A DNA stretch of 64,000 nucleotides from Rhizobium sp. CG5 (GCF_023701945.1 NZ_JABAEF010000024.1:1-64000); one strand, 5' to 3'. Counted from the first letter of the stretch, positions 15,889 through 23,947 are shown. Program-made: numbers and translations. Notes: a model not told the origin generated them from the letters alone.

Positions 15889-16746
15889 TCACCCGGCCAT
15901 ATGCGGATCGGCGGTCACAAGGGCTGATTTCAGCTTTTCCAGCGCCCGGCTCTCGATCTGCCGCACGCGCTCCTTGGAAATGCCGAGCTGGGTTCCAAGC
16001 TCCTCCAGCGTCGCACCATCCTCCGACAGCCGTCGGGCGCGGATGATCTTGACTTCCCGCTCATTGAGCTGGGTCATTGCGCCGTTCAGCCACTGCAGCC
16101 GACGTTCGCCGTCGATCATGCCGCTGACCTGCTCGTCCGGCGGCATGTCGTCGCTGGCCAGCATGTCGAGCTTTTCGCCGCCGTCCGGGCTTCCAGCCGA
16201 CAGCGGCGCCTGCAGCGAACTGTCATTGCCTGCAAGCCTTGCATCCATGGTCTGCACGTCCTTAAGGCTGACGCCGAGCGCGCTGGCGATTTCCTGATGG
16301 ATGGCCTGCTCCGTCAGTTGGCTGTCGCCCTGCGCCAGCTTGGCGCGCAGACGGCGCAGGTTGAAGAACAGCGCCTTCTGCGAGGAACTCGTGCCACCGC
16401 GCACGATCGACCAGTTGCGCAGGATATAATCCTGCATCGAGGCCCTGATCCACCAGCCGGCATAGGTCGAGAAGCGCACATCGCGGGCCGGCTCGAACCG
16501 GGCAGCAGCCTCGAGCAGGCCGACATAGCCTTCCTGGATGAGATCGCTGATCGGCAGGCCGAAGCCACGGAATTTGGACGCCATGGCGATCACCAGGCGC
16601 ATATGGGCCAGAGCAATCTGGTTGCGCGCCTGTTGGTCCTGACCTTCCTTCCAGCGGATGGCAAGGTCGCGTTCTTCCTCGCGGGCAAGATAGGGGGCGG
16701 CCATGGCGTATTTGATCAGTCGCCTGTCGGCCTGCATGGTGTTCAT
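15889..16746 (-). CDS. rpoH2: RNA polymerase sigma-32 factor, RpoH2 type
   Basis: The 285-residue sigma factor has region 2 (DLIQEGYVGLLEAAARF, STYAGWWIRASMQDYI), the RpoH box QKALFFNLRR that marks heat-shock sigmas, and region 4 (TLEELGTQLGISKERVRQIE). It directs stress-gene transcription. The start MNTMQADRR at 16746 has GGAGGG 5 bases upstream. A perfect EcfG-type promoter lies 174-198 bp upstream, which in rhizobia is the mark of rpoH2 rather than rpoH1. Without the genome's other rpoH the number is an inference. Confidence 0.88.
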   Translation of the reverse strand: MNTMQADRRLIKYAMAAPYLAREEERDLAIRWKEGQDQQARNQIALAHMRLVIAMASKFRGFGLPISDLIQEGYVGLLEAAARFEPARDVRFSTYAGWWIRASMQDYILRNWSIVRGGTSSSQKALFFNLRRLRAKLAQGDSQLTEQAIHQEIASALGVSLKDVQTMDARLAGNDSSLQAPLSAGSPDGGEKLDMLASDDMPPDEQVSGMIDGERRLQWLNGAMTQLNEREVKIIRARRLSEDGATLEELGTQLGISKERVRQIESRALEKLKSALVTADPHMAG

Positions 16747-16919
16747 CGATCCCTCCATTCGGCAATTGCAACGAACAATCTGGCAATCAAAATTCGCAGT
16801 TAAGACGATATGACAAAAGACAATACGCTTCAGCCGAATGACTGGATTTGCCGCCGGAACTGACGGGAGCAAGATTTCTTCCGCAACCTCGGCTGTAAGC
16901 CTGCTTTCAGCTTCCGTAA

Positions 16920-16944
16920 AACGCCGGACCGTGGGGAAAGTTCC
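16920..16944 (-). promoter_or_regulatory. EcfG/RpoE2 general-stress promoter of rpoH2
   Basis: On the minus strand, GGAAC (16944-16940) and CGTT (16923-16920) are separated by exactly 16 bases, a perfect match to the alphaproteobacterial general-stress consensus GGAAC-N16/17-CGTT. It points at rpoH2, leaving a leader of about 165 nt. In Sinorhizobium meliloti rpoH2 is a known RpoE2 target. Confidence 0.85.
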
Positions 16945-16987
16945 CGCCTTCAGGACTGGGGATGGGATGGACCAGACGACCAGGCAC

Positions 16988-17016
16988 AAAAAAACCCGGC
17001 CAAGGCCGGGCTTTTT
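16988..17016 (-). terminator. Terminator of carD
   Basis: On the minus strand, GCCCGGCC-TTGG-type hairpin (CCCGGCCTTGGCCGGG) is preceded by an A-rich run and followed by seven T. It lies 24 bp after the carD stop. The A/T symmetry would also let it work on the plus strand. Confidence 0.85.
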
Positions 17017-17039
17017 CGAAAACAGGCGGTCGCAGCAGC

Positions 17040-17609
17040 CTATGCGGCTTCTTCCTGGGCATCCTCTTCGTCAACCGCCTTGCCCCGCTTTGGGCCTTTG
17101 GCAAGATTGACTTCGACCAGACGAACGGCCTCGGTTTCCGACATCTTGTTCACAGCCGCGATTTCGCGCGCCATGCGATCAAGAGCAGCTTCGTAAAGCT
17201 GGCGCTCGGAATAGGACTGTTCAGGCTGATGCTCGGCACGATACAGATCGCGAACCACCTCGGCGATCGAGATCAGGTCGCCGGAATTGATCTTCGCATC
17301 ATATTCCTGCGCACGACGAGACCACATTGTCCGCTTGACGCGAGCCTTACCTTGCACGACGCGCAGGGCCCGCTCGACGAAATCGGTCTCCGACAGCTTG
17401 CGCATGCCGATGCTGACGGCCTTGGCCACCGGCACCTTAAGGCGCATCTTGTCCTTTTCGAAATCGATTACAAAAAGCTCCAGTTTCATACCGGCAACTT
17501 CCTGCTCTTCGATCGCAGTGATTGTGCCGACGCCATGAGCCGGATATACGATTGCTTCGCCGGTCTTGAAGCCTTGACGCATTGAAGATTTTTTCTGCTG
17601 GGTGGTCAT
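17040..17609 (-). CDS. carD: CarD/CdnL-family transcription regulator
   Basis: The 189-residue protein has an N-terminal Tudor-like RNA-polymerase interaction domain (GEAIVYPAHGVGTI) followed by the helical CarD domain that binds upstream of the -10 box and stabilises open complexes. The C-terminal tail is Lys- and Glu-rich. The ATG at 17609 has GGGAG 11 bases upstream; a TTG at 17618 would be only 2 bases from that site. fdxA, the S4 gene and the helicase lie upstream on the same strand, a group I regard as common in rhizobia. Confidence 0.9.
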   Translation of the reverse strand: MTTQQKKSSMRQGFKTGEAIVYPAHGVGTITAIEEQEVAGMKLELFVIDFEKDKMRLKVPVAKAVSIGMRKLSETDFVERALRVVQGKARVKRTMWSRRAQEYDAKINSGDLISIAEVVRDLYRAEHQPEQSYSERQLYEAALDRMAREIAAVNKMSETEAVRLVEVNLAKGPKRGKAVDEEDAQEEAA

Positions 17610-17995
17610 TCGTTTCAAAAACTCCCTGTTACGCTCCTGGCATCACGCCAAGACCGGGTCAGTCAGGCCCGGATGAGACGGGGGACACCGTCGGGTGACT
17701 CCATTCTGGTCCAAACACGAATGGGCAAACAAAACCCCTCGACGCTTCGGTGACCCGCCAACCATATCGTCGAATATGTCACGGATACCGCGTTCGGTTA
17801 TTTGAGAGCTTTCGTGATAGTTTTGGGCACGCAAATGCCCGCAAAGTGGAACAGTCTGAAAACACTATCATAAAAATATGAGGAAATCAATATTTTACTG
17901 TAGTGGCACCGCAGCGCAACACCGCCGCACCCAGCAAAGGGGCGGCCTGCGGCAATCTCCAGTCAAAACCTGGCGGGCCCATACGGACCGCATCC
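17610..17995. other. Intergenic spacer between fdxA and carD, holds an AT-rich palindrome
   Basis: This 386-bp spacer holds no gene I can support. It should contain the carD promoter. Its one striking feature is the AT-rich imperfect palindrome at 17863-17905, listed separately. Confidence 0.5.
17863..17905. repeat. AT-rich 43-bp imperfect palindrome
   Basis: The left arm begins CACTATCATAAAA and the right arm, read as reverse complement, begins CACTACAGTAAAA. CACTA and TAAAA match in both arms, around a centre of about 7-10 bases. It is an AT-rich island in GC-rich surroundings, about 250 bp upstream of carD. It could be an operator or a decayed terminator. Confidence 0.5.
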
Positions 17996-18334
17996 TCAAT
18001 CGCCCGTGCCGGGCTTGGGCGAGAAGTACTTTTCGAACTTTCCGGTCTCGCCGTCCAGTTCCTTGGCCTCCGGCAGGGCGTCGCGCTTGGTGGTGATGTT
18101 CGGCCAGACCTGCGCATATTCGGCGTTGATCTTCAGCCACTTGTCGAGGCCCGGCTCGGTATCGGGCTTGATGGCTTCAGCCGGACATTCCGGCTCGCAG
18201 ACGCCACAGTCGATGCATTCATCGGGATGGATGACGAGGAAATTCTCGCCCTCGTAGAAACAGTCGACCGGGCAGACTTCGACGCAATCGGTATATTTGC
18301 AGCGGATACAATTGTCGGTCACAATATACGTCAT
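17996..18334 (-). CDS. fdxA: Seven-iron ferredoxin (3Fe-4S / 4Fe-4S)
   Basis: The 112-residue protein is of the Azotobacter ferredoxin I type, a small cytoplasmic electron carrier. The N-terminal cluster region has Cys9, Cys12, Cys17 and Cys21 (CIRCKYTDCVEVCP), with a second cluster region CIDCGVCEPECP. The C-terminal extension (about residues 60-112) is typical of FdxA. It lies downstream of the S4-domain gene and upstream of carD on the same strand. Confidence 0.92.
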   Translation of the reverse strand: MTYIVTDNCIRCKYTDCVEVCPVDCFYEGENFLVIHPDECIDCGVCEPECPAEAIKPDTEPGLDKWLKINAEYAQVWPNITTKRDALPEAKELDGETGKFEKYFSPKPGTGD

Positions 18335-18429
18335 GCGGCACTCCAGAAATCTTCGCTTGCCAAGGACACACAGCTGCGATGCCGGCTGCCCAAAAGATGA
18401 TGAGGTCTTTCAACAAGGCACGCGGCGGC

Positions 18430-18448
18430 AAAAACGCCGCGCGGCGTG
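18430..18448 (-). terminator. Probable terminator after the S4-domain gene
   Basis: On the minus strand, ACGCC-GCGC-GGCGT is followed by TTTTTG. It lies between the S4-domain gene (stop at 18535) and fdxA, which suggests fdxA has its own promoter downstream. Confidence 0.55.
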
Positions 18449-18534
18449 GTTCGACAGGGCTGTGAGCTAATGCTTTCGCAGGCCTATAGCAAGGATAAAT
18501 CGTCCTGAAAATAGGCGTGCTGCGGCAGACTATT

Positions 18535-18948
18535 CTATTCTTCGGTCCAGGGCTCGTCCCAGCGCAGCCGATCGATGGCCCGGCGTTCGCGTTTGGTCGG
18601 TCGGCCCGCGCCCGGCATGCGCACGGCCTGGTCAAGCGACGAGGGCCTCGAACCGGGAACGACAGGCGGCGACACGTCCTCATAGAGCAGCCGGGCCTCC
18701 TCGTAAGGTCCGCGCCGCTCGCCGATCTGGCGGACGACCACCACGAGATTGTGCACGGGCCTGGTGATCTCGAGGCGGTCGCCGGGCCGAAGGGCGAGGC
18801 TCGGCTGCTTAATCTTGCGGCCGTTGACCGAAACCAGGCCGGACACGACCTGACCCTGAGCAAGCGTCCGCGACTTGGCCAGACGCGCGAAAAACAACCA
18901 TTTGTCGATGCGCTGCTGCGAACCGGGGGATGATTGGTTTTCGCCCAT
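18535..18948 (-). CDS. hslR: S4-domain RNA-binding protein, Hsp15/HslR-like
   Basis: The 137-residue product carries an S4 RNA-binding domain in its first ~60 residues (RIDKWLFFARLAKSR ... VSVNGRKIKQPS) and a basic C-terminal tail (GRPTKRERRAIDRLRW). HslR binds stalled 50S subunits carrying peptidyl-tRNA after heat shock. It starts 3 bp after the helicase stop, so the two RNA-related genes are in one operon. Confidence 0.85.
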   Translation of the reverse strand: MGENQSSPGSQQRIDKWLFFARLAKSRTLAQGQVVSGLVSVNGRKIKQPSLALRPGDRLEITRPVHNLVVVVRQIGERRGPYEEARLLYEDVSPPVVPGSRPSSLDQAVRMPGAGRPTKRERRAIDRLRWDEPWTEE

Positions 18949-18951
18949 GGC

Positions 18952-21900
18952 CTACTTCTTCATCTGCTCCTTGAGAGCGGCAAGCTTGGCGAAGGGTGAA
19001 TCCGGATCGATCGGCTTCTCCTTGCGGGGTGGCTTGGCCTCGAAGCGCTGGGCCTGCGACTTTGCGTCGCGGTCCGGACGATTGGACCGCTCGGGCCGAT
19101 CCTGCCGGTCCGGACGATCGGAACGGGCGCCCTGCTTGCCGCGGCCGCCGTCCTTGTCGCGCGGCTTGCCGGGCTGGCCCTCGCGGCGACGATCCTCGCG
19201 GCGACCTTCCGGCGGCGCGTCGCTCTTGACGGCTTCGCCCTGGTTGGGATTGCGGTTGCCGCGGCGCTCGCCGCCATGCGGACGGGCCGGACGCTGTCCG
19301 TCGCCACGTCCACCCGGACGCCAGAGCAGAACCGGCTTCGGTTCGGCCACGGGTTCAGCCGGAGCTTCGACTTCGGTGCCGGCGGCAACAGGAGCCGCGG
19401 TCTCGTCTTCCGCCACAGCCGGTTCCGCGGCAACATCCGCGACCGTCTCGACAACGGCTTCGGCAGGGGCCGTCTCGGCCGGAGCAGCGTCGGTCTCGGT
19501 GCTGGCATCGGCATCGTCATGGTCAGCGTTTTCGGCATCGGCCTCGCCCGTCGATACGGACTCGCCGGTGGCGGGGGCTGCGGCTGAAGCCGGTGCCGCG
19601 GACGCATCCTGACCGGCCAGGAAGGCCTGCGCTTCTTCAGCCTTAACGCTGTCGGCCCGATAGCCGAGGCCCTTCAGGATCTCTTCCATGTCGTCCGGCG
19701 TCGCGCCGAGAATGGACAGCATCGAGGTTGTCGTGACGAACCGGCGACCGTCATAGGCGCCGTCCGGCCGCGACGGCTGGCCGGGCTTCCACTGCAGCAG
19801 CGGCCGGATCAGATCGGCCAGGCGCTCCAGGATGTCGATGCGCACCGCACGCTTGCCGAGGAACCGGAAGCCCGCCAGCTTGTAGAACATGCGCTCATAG
19901 CTCGGGTCGGTGACGACCGATGTCCGGCCAGCCGCCAGCACGGGAATAAGGTCACCATAGCCCGGCTTGTCGAGACCGTCATTCTTCAGCGCCCAGAGCA
20001 GGGTGATGAGTTCGGCCGGGGCCGGCTTCAACAGCGCCGGCATGAAGATGTGATAGGCGCCGAAGCGGACGCCATAGCGACGCATCGAGGCGCGGGCGTC
20101 CTGATCGAGCGACTTGACGTCGTCGGAGACATCGCGACGGAACAGCACGCCGAGGTTTTCCACGAGCTGGAAGGCCAGGCCCTTGGCCAGACCCTGCAGG
20201 TCCTCGGCACGCGACAGGTCGTCCAGCGGCTTCAGCACCGTCGAGATATGGTGGTTCACATAACGCTCGATACGGGCGACGACATGGTCGCGGGCATTTC
20301 CGGTCAATTGCTCGTCAGCCAGCAGAAGCACGCGCGGATGCAGCATGTGGTCGCTGCCGGTCAGGCGCGCCACGGGATCGCCGACCCAGCGCACCAGTCC
20401 GTCCGCGCTGATCGCCAGATCGCTGTTGCCGGACGCATGCAGGCGTGCCGCCCGTGCCTCGAATTCCAGTCCGAGCGCTTTCTGCGCGGCCGTCTGCACG
20501 GCCCTCGCATCCGGTCCGTCGGTTCCAGAAATGGGCGTGAACCGGAAACCGGCAAGTTGCCCCATGTGATGTCCCTCGACGAAGACATCGCCATTTACAC
20601 TGATCTCAGCTTCCAGCATCGCATTCTCTCTCAAGCGCTTCATGAGCACAGATGTCCTGCGATCAACAAAGCGTTTCGTCAACCTTTCATGTAGCGCATC
20701 GGACAAACGATCTTCGATTTCCCGTGTCTTTTCTTGCCAGTGTGTCGGATCGGCAAGCCAACCGGGTCGGTTTGACACATAAGTCCAGGTTCTGATCTGT
20801 GCGATTCGCGCCGAAAGCGTATCGATTTCACCATCTGTCCGATCGGCGCGACGCACCTGTTCGGCCAGAAAAGTCTCGTTCACGGTGCCATGCCTGGCCA
20901 GATCTGAAAAGAGGGTAGAGATCAGATCGGCATGCTGGGCTGGCGTAATCCGCCGATAATCCGGCAGGGCGCAGGCGTCCCACAACAATCCAACCCGCTC
21001 CGGCCGGTCGGCCAGATCGGTGATTTCGGGATAGCGCGACAGATATTCGAGCGCCTGCTGGTCGATGGCCGGCAGGGCCCGGGTGAGGCCACCGATCTTC
21101 GGCACATCGTCCAGGCTGCGCCTGAGTGCGGCGATGGACGAGAAATCGAAGGCGGCGGTGCGCCATTGCAGGACCTTGACCGGATCGAAATGATGGCTTT
21201 CCAGCCGCTCGACCATCTCCTCGTCGAACGGGTCGACCCGGCCGGTGACGCCAAAGGTGCCGTCTTTCAGGTGACGACCGGCGCGGCCGGCGATCTGGCC
21301 GAGTTCGCCGGAATTCAAGTTTCGGAACTGATAGCCGTCGAACTTGCGGTCCTGGGCAAAGGCAACATGGTCGACATCGAGATTGAGGCCCATGCCGATC
21401 GCATCGGTCGCCACGAGGTAATCGACATCGCCGGACTGGTAGAGGCCGACCTGGGCATTGCGCGTGCGGGGGCTGAGCGCCCCCAGCACGACGGCCGCCC
21501 CGCCGCGCTGCCGGCGGATCAGCTCGGCAATCGCGTAGACTTCGTCTGCCGAGAAGGCGACGATGGCCGTTCGATGCGGCAAACGGGTGATCTTCTTCTG
21601 GCCGGCATAAAAGAGCTGCGACAGCCGTGGCCGCTCGACAATGGTTATGCCCGGCAGGAGCTGCTGGAGAATGGGCTTCATGGTGGCCGAGCCGAGCAAC
21701 AAGGTCTCCTCCCGGCCACGCAAATGCAGCAGACGGTCGGTAAAGATATGGCCGCGCTCCAGATCGCCCGCCAGCTGGATCTCGTCGATCGCCACGAAGG
21801 AGGCCTTGGTCTCGCGCGGCATCGCTTCCACGGTGCAGACCGAAAAGCGCGCCTTGGGCGGCGAGATCTTCTCCTCGCCGGTCACCAGCGCGACATTGGC

Positions 21901-22083
21901 AACCCCGACCCGCTCGACGACGCGGGTGTAAACCTCGCGGGCGAGCAGACGCAGCGGCAGACCGATCATCCCGGATCCATGCGCCACCATGCGCTCGATG
22001 GCATAGTGGGTCTTGCCCGTATTGGTCGGCCCCAGCACGGCAATGACGCTGCGGCCGCTGAGGATCATGGGTTGCGAGGTCAA
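18952..22083 (-). CDS. Suv3-like DExH RNA helicase with long charged tail
   Basis: This 1043-residue helicase has Walker A GPTNTGKTH at about residue 17, the DEIQ box (VAIDEIQLAGD), SATM, and the C-terminal motif QIAGRAGR. This set is typical of Suv3/mgpS-type helicases, which unwind RNA, often for decay. Residues ~600-790 are a conserved extra region. From about residue 815 the tail is low complexity: first Ala/Glu/Pro/Thr-rich and acidic, then Arg/Asp/Gly/Pro-rich and basic, probably disordered and possibly RNA-binding. The S4-domain gene follows by 3 bp. Confidence 0.88.
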   Translation of the reverse strand: MTSQPMILSGRSVIAVLGPTNTGKTHYAIERMVAHGSGMIGLPLRLLAREVYTRVVERVGVANVALVTGEEKISPPKARFSVCTVEAMPRETKASFVAIDEIQLAGDLERGHIFTDRLLHLRGREETLLLGSATMKPILQQLLPGITIVERPRLSQLFYAGQKKITRLPHRTAIVAFSADEVYAIAELIRRQRGGAAVVLGALSPRTRNAQVGLYQSGDVDYLVATDAIGMGLNLDVDHVAFAQDRKFDGYQFRNLNSGELGQIAGRAGRHLKDGTFGVTGRVDPFDEEMVERLESHHFDPVKVLQWRTAAFDFSSIAALRRSLDDVPKIGGLTRALPAIDQQALEYLSRYPEITDLADRPERVGLLWDACALPDYRRITPAQHADLISTLFSDLARHGTVNETFLAEQVRRADRTDGEIDTLSARIAQIRTWTYVSNRPGWLADPTHWQEKTREIEDRLSDALHERLTKRFVDRRTSVLMKRLRENAMLEAEISVNGDVFVEGHHMGQLAGFRFTPISGTDGPDARAVQTAAQKALGLEFEARAARLHASGNSDLAISADGLVRWVGDPVARLTGSDHMLHPRVLLLADEQLTGNARDHVVARIERYVNHHISTVLKPLDDLSRAEDLQGLAKGLAFQLVENLGVLFRRDVSDDVKSLDQDARASMRRYGVRFGAYHIFMPALLKPAPAELITLLWALKNDGLDKPGYGDLIPVLAAGRTSVVTDPSYERMFYKLAGFRFLGKRAVRIDILERLADLIRPLLQWKPGQPSRPDGAYDGRRFVTTTSMLSILGATPDDMEEILKGLGYRADSVKAEEAQAFLAGQDASAAPASAAAPATGESVSTGEADAENADHDDADASTETDAAPAETAPAEAVVETVADVAAEPAVAEDETAAPVAAGTEVEAPAEPVAEPKPVLLWRPGGRGDGQRPARPHGGERRGNRNPNQGEAVKSDAPPEGRREDRRREGQPGKPRDKDGGRGKQGARSDRPDRQDRPERSNRPDRDAKSQAQRFEAKPPRKEKPIDPDSPFAKLAALKEQMKK

Positions 22084-22273
22084 GGCACGCTCCAGTCTGC
22101 AATGGCGGTTGCAACGGCCCGTAACAGGGCCGGCAACCAGGCCAACACATGGCGATGATCACCGGCAAAGGCAAGACAGGAATTCCGCGGCGGGACGAAG
22201 GCCTCAGAAAACACTGCGATTCCACCACTGATTGCATCTCGAAAGATCTGCTGTTTCAGGATTCGGAACAGGG

Positions 22274-22342
22274 CCCGAACGAATCAGCGACGAATCGCTG
22301 ACTCGGGATGATTCAGCCTTTGTTCACGGCTATATCTTGTGT
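22274..22342. repeat. 75-bp dispersed repeat, copy 1
   Basis: It shares with copies 2 and 3 the block GAACGAATCAGCGACGAATC, then exactly 24 variable bases, then TGTTCAC and a TA-rich ATC end. Inside the block ACGAATC is repeated at an 11-bp step. This copy is the most diverged and lies about 190 bp upstream of the helicase start. Confidence 0.7.
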
Positions 22343-22537
22343 CCTGCGCGGGCAATTTCCACGACATGCTGAATCCTCCCTGCAACCGGATCTGCACGGC
22401 AGACGTTAATCTTTGACGACTCCGCTGCGCGCGCCGGAAACGACCGGCGGCGCGATTTAACTATTTGCTAATATTGATGATTTCACCAGCCAGTGGCATG
22501 TGGACGAGGTTAACGCGCCTCGCAAGACACCGCGCGA

Positions 22538-22612
22538 CCAAAGCCGGAACGAATCAGCGACGAATCACCGACTCCAGCATGTTCCGCCTCTGTTCACCAC
22601 AATATCTAGAGG
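22538..22612. repeat. 75-bp dispersed repeat, copy 2
   Basis: It is identical to copy 3 over its first ~31 bases (starting CCAAAGCCGGAACG), keeps the same 24-base spacing to TGTTCAC, and ends AATATC. It lies about 245 bp upstream of the DUF3309 gene. Confidence 0.7.
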
Positions 22613-22789
22613 GGAAACGACAGCTGCCCCATAGGCCGGCGCCTGTTTCAGGTCCACCGTTAACCCAGCGCCCCATGAAAGTGCCGCAACCATAGCGATT
22701 CGAACCCGCATCGGCGACCCTCCCGGCGCCACCCGACGGGATCCAGATCCCGCCGCTTCCACCGGCGCCGAGAGAATTTGATCAGGCAT

Positions 22790-22814
22790 GGAACAATGAT
22801 CGCCGCCACGCATT
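22790..22814 (+). promoter_or_regulatory. Candidate EcfG/RpoE2 stress promoter of the DUF3309 operon
   Basis: GGAAC (22790-22794), 16 bases, then CATT (22811-22814): one mismatch to GGAAC-N16-CGTT and a full match to the looser GGAAC-N18-TT form described for S. meliloti RpoE2. A start site near 22822 would leave a leader of about 34 nt before the ATG at 22856, a sensible distance. Confidence 0.5.
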
Positions 22815-22855
22815 CTCTGGGTACAAATCGATAACAAACAATGGAGAGGGATCCC

Positions 22856-23011
22856 ATGTTAGGCACAATTCTCGTCGTCGTCGTCATCCTGCTTTTGATT
22901 GGCGCCCTTCCGAACTGGGGCCACAGCCGCAGCTGGGGTTATGGCCCATCGGGCGGCCTTGGACTTGTCGTCCTCATCCTGATCATTCTGCTGCTGATGG
23001 GCAGAATCTGA
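22856..23011 (+). CDS. DUF3309 small membrane protein (51 aa)
   Basis: Two hydrophobic spans (LVVVVILLLIGALP and GLVVLILIILLLMG) flank the diagnostic polar loop NWGHSRSWGYGPSGG, which identifies the DUF3309 family of tiny alphaproteobacterial membrane proteins of unknown role. The ATG follows GGAGAGGG by 5 bases. It is 37 bp upstream of a glycine-zipper lipoprotein and behind a candidate general-stress promoter, so an envelope stress role is an inference from context. Confidence 0.88.
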   Translation: MLGTILVVVVILLLIGALPNWGHSRSWGYGPSGGLGLVVLILIILLLMGRI

Positions 23012-23048
23012 CGTCAACTCTGTCAACCGGCTTAGAAGGAGCATCATC

Positions 23049-23306
23049 ATGATCAAGAAATTTGTACTGGGACTGGCACTCGTCGGAGCCCTCGCCTCCT
23101 GCACCCAGACTGAAAAAGGCGCCTCGATCGGTGCCGCATCCGGCGCCGTGATCGGCGGCGTGGCCACGAATTCCTGGGGCGGCGCAGCCGTTGGCGCGGC
23201 CGTCGGCGGTGTTGCCGGTGCCCTCATTGGCCAGTCGCAGGAACGTCCGGGCTACTGCATCTATCGCGACCGCAACGGCCGCCGTTACGAGGACCGTTGC
23301 CGCTAA
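23049..23306 (+). CDS. Glycine-zipper lipoprotein (YMGG/Gly-zipper type)
   Basis: The 85-residue precursor has a signal peptide ending in the lipobox ALASC (Cys18), then two glycine-zipper spans (GASIGAASGAVIGGV and AVGAAVGGVAGALIG) and a short basic Cys-containing tail (YCIYRDRNGRRYEDRCR). Such lipoproteins (compare SlyB/OmpA-linked Gly zippers) insert into the outer membrane. It is probably co-transcribed with the DUF3309 gene and has its own terminator downstream. Confidence 0.85.
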   Translation: MIKKFVLGLALVGALASCTQTEKGASIGAASGAVIGGVATNSWGGAAVGAAVGGVAGALIGQSQERPGYCIYRDRNGRRYEDRCR

Positions 23307-23328
23307 CAACAGGCGACACGACAATCCG

Positions 23329-23356
23329 AAAAGCCGCCGCATCCCGGCGGCTTTTT
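23329..23356 (+). terminator. Terminator after the Gly-zipper lipoprotein gene
   Basis: AGCCGCCG and CGGCGGCT form a hairpin around a short loop, with an A run before and TTTTT after. It is a clean intrinsic terminator that also looks bidirectional. Confidence 0.85.
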
Positions 23357-23387
23357 GCTGTTCGCGAATGCCCCGTTAACCCTTTGG

Positions 23388-23462
23388 CCAAAGCCGGAAC
23401 GAATCAGCGACGAATCACAGACACGCCGGCTTTCCCGGTTTGTTCACCGCTAGATCATGTGG
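23388..23462. repeat. 75-bp dispersed repeat, copy 3
   Basis: It carries the same tandem ACGAATC pair at an 11-bp step, the same 24-base gap to TGTTCAC, and ends TAGATC. It lies just after the lipoprotein terminator and before the convergent YunG-like gene, so it is unlikely to be a promoter for either. Confidence 0.7.
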
Positions 23463-23531
23463 AAAAACAATTGGTTAACCATAGGATTCGGTCATATTCG
23501 GCCGTCCTGGCGCCTGTCCTGCTGACGTCTG

Positions 23532-23879
23532 TTAACCTGCAAGGCCCAACTGTCGACGCAAGGCGGAATACTGGACAGGGCTGGTATCGCTGAAGGCTTC
23601 TTCACGTGACGAGACGATGTCGTCGAAGCTGATCGGCGCGGAAAACTGGCTGACGGTGAAATCGAAGCGCTCGCCCGCGATGCGATTGTAGAAATGCGTG
23701 CCGCCCGGCGTCCGCGTCATCAGGATATCGCCACCGAACAGATCCTGTGCCACCAGACTTGTCACGCTGCATTGGCCCTTGGCAGGGTTCTCAACCGTCC
23801 AGCTTGAGGCGGTGTCACACGACCAGGCTTGGGCCAGTGCACGGCCAAAATCTGCCGGCGTGGCATACCGTACTGTCAT
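23532..23879 (-). CDS. YunG-like small protein
   Basis: The 115-residue protein has the features I associate with YunG-like proteins: a WSCDTASSW start, NPAKGQCSVTSLVAQDLFGG in the middle, and THFYNRIAGERFDFT toward the end. These resemble a conserved Cys/His pair in a small cytoplasmic fold. The biochemical role is unknown. I chose the ATG at 23879 because GGAGG lies 5 bases upstream; the ATG at 23891 has no ribosome site. No link to the nearby PHB genes is evident. Confidence 0.55.
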   Translation of the reverse strand: MTVRYATPADFGRALAQAWSCDTASSWTVENPAKGQCSVTSLVAQDLFGGDILMTRTPGGTHFYNRIAGERFDFTVSQFSAPISFDDIVSSREEAFSDTSPVQYSALRRQLGLAG

Positions 23880-23947
23880 GCGGGCCTCCATATCAAAACA
23901 TCAGCCGGCCATCCCGAGCCGGCTGATCCGAAACGTGATGGGTTGGA

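Larger units (their letters stand above)
22084..22855. other. Long intergenic region with two repeat copies and a stress-type promoter
   Basis: This 772-bp stretch lies between the divergent helicase and DUF3309 genes. It holds copies 1 and 2 of a 75-bp repeat (22274-22342 and 22538-22612) and a candidate EcfG promoter (22790-22814). A tRNA T-loop-like GGTTCGAATC occurs on the minus strand at 22697-22706, but no cloverleaf folds around it. I see no further gene. Confidence 0.6.

Noticed and set aside
19000..19600. Plus-strand frames opposite the helicase tail
   Set aside because: They are antisense products of the low-complexity Arg/Pro/Ala codons and have no ribosome site or homology.
22541..22570. 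GGAAC in the 75-bp repeats as EcfG promoters
   Set aside because: The bases 16-19 after GGAAC are not CGTT or a TT in any copy, and copy 3 has no gene to drive.
22697..22706. GGTTCGAATC on the minus strand, like a tRNA T-loop
   Set aside because: The flanking stem pairs only about three bases and no acceptor, D or anticodon arm can be drawn, so it is chance or at most a decayed tRNA end.
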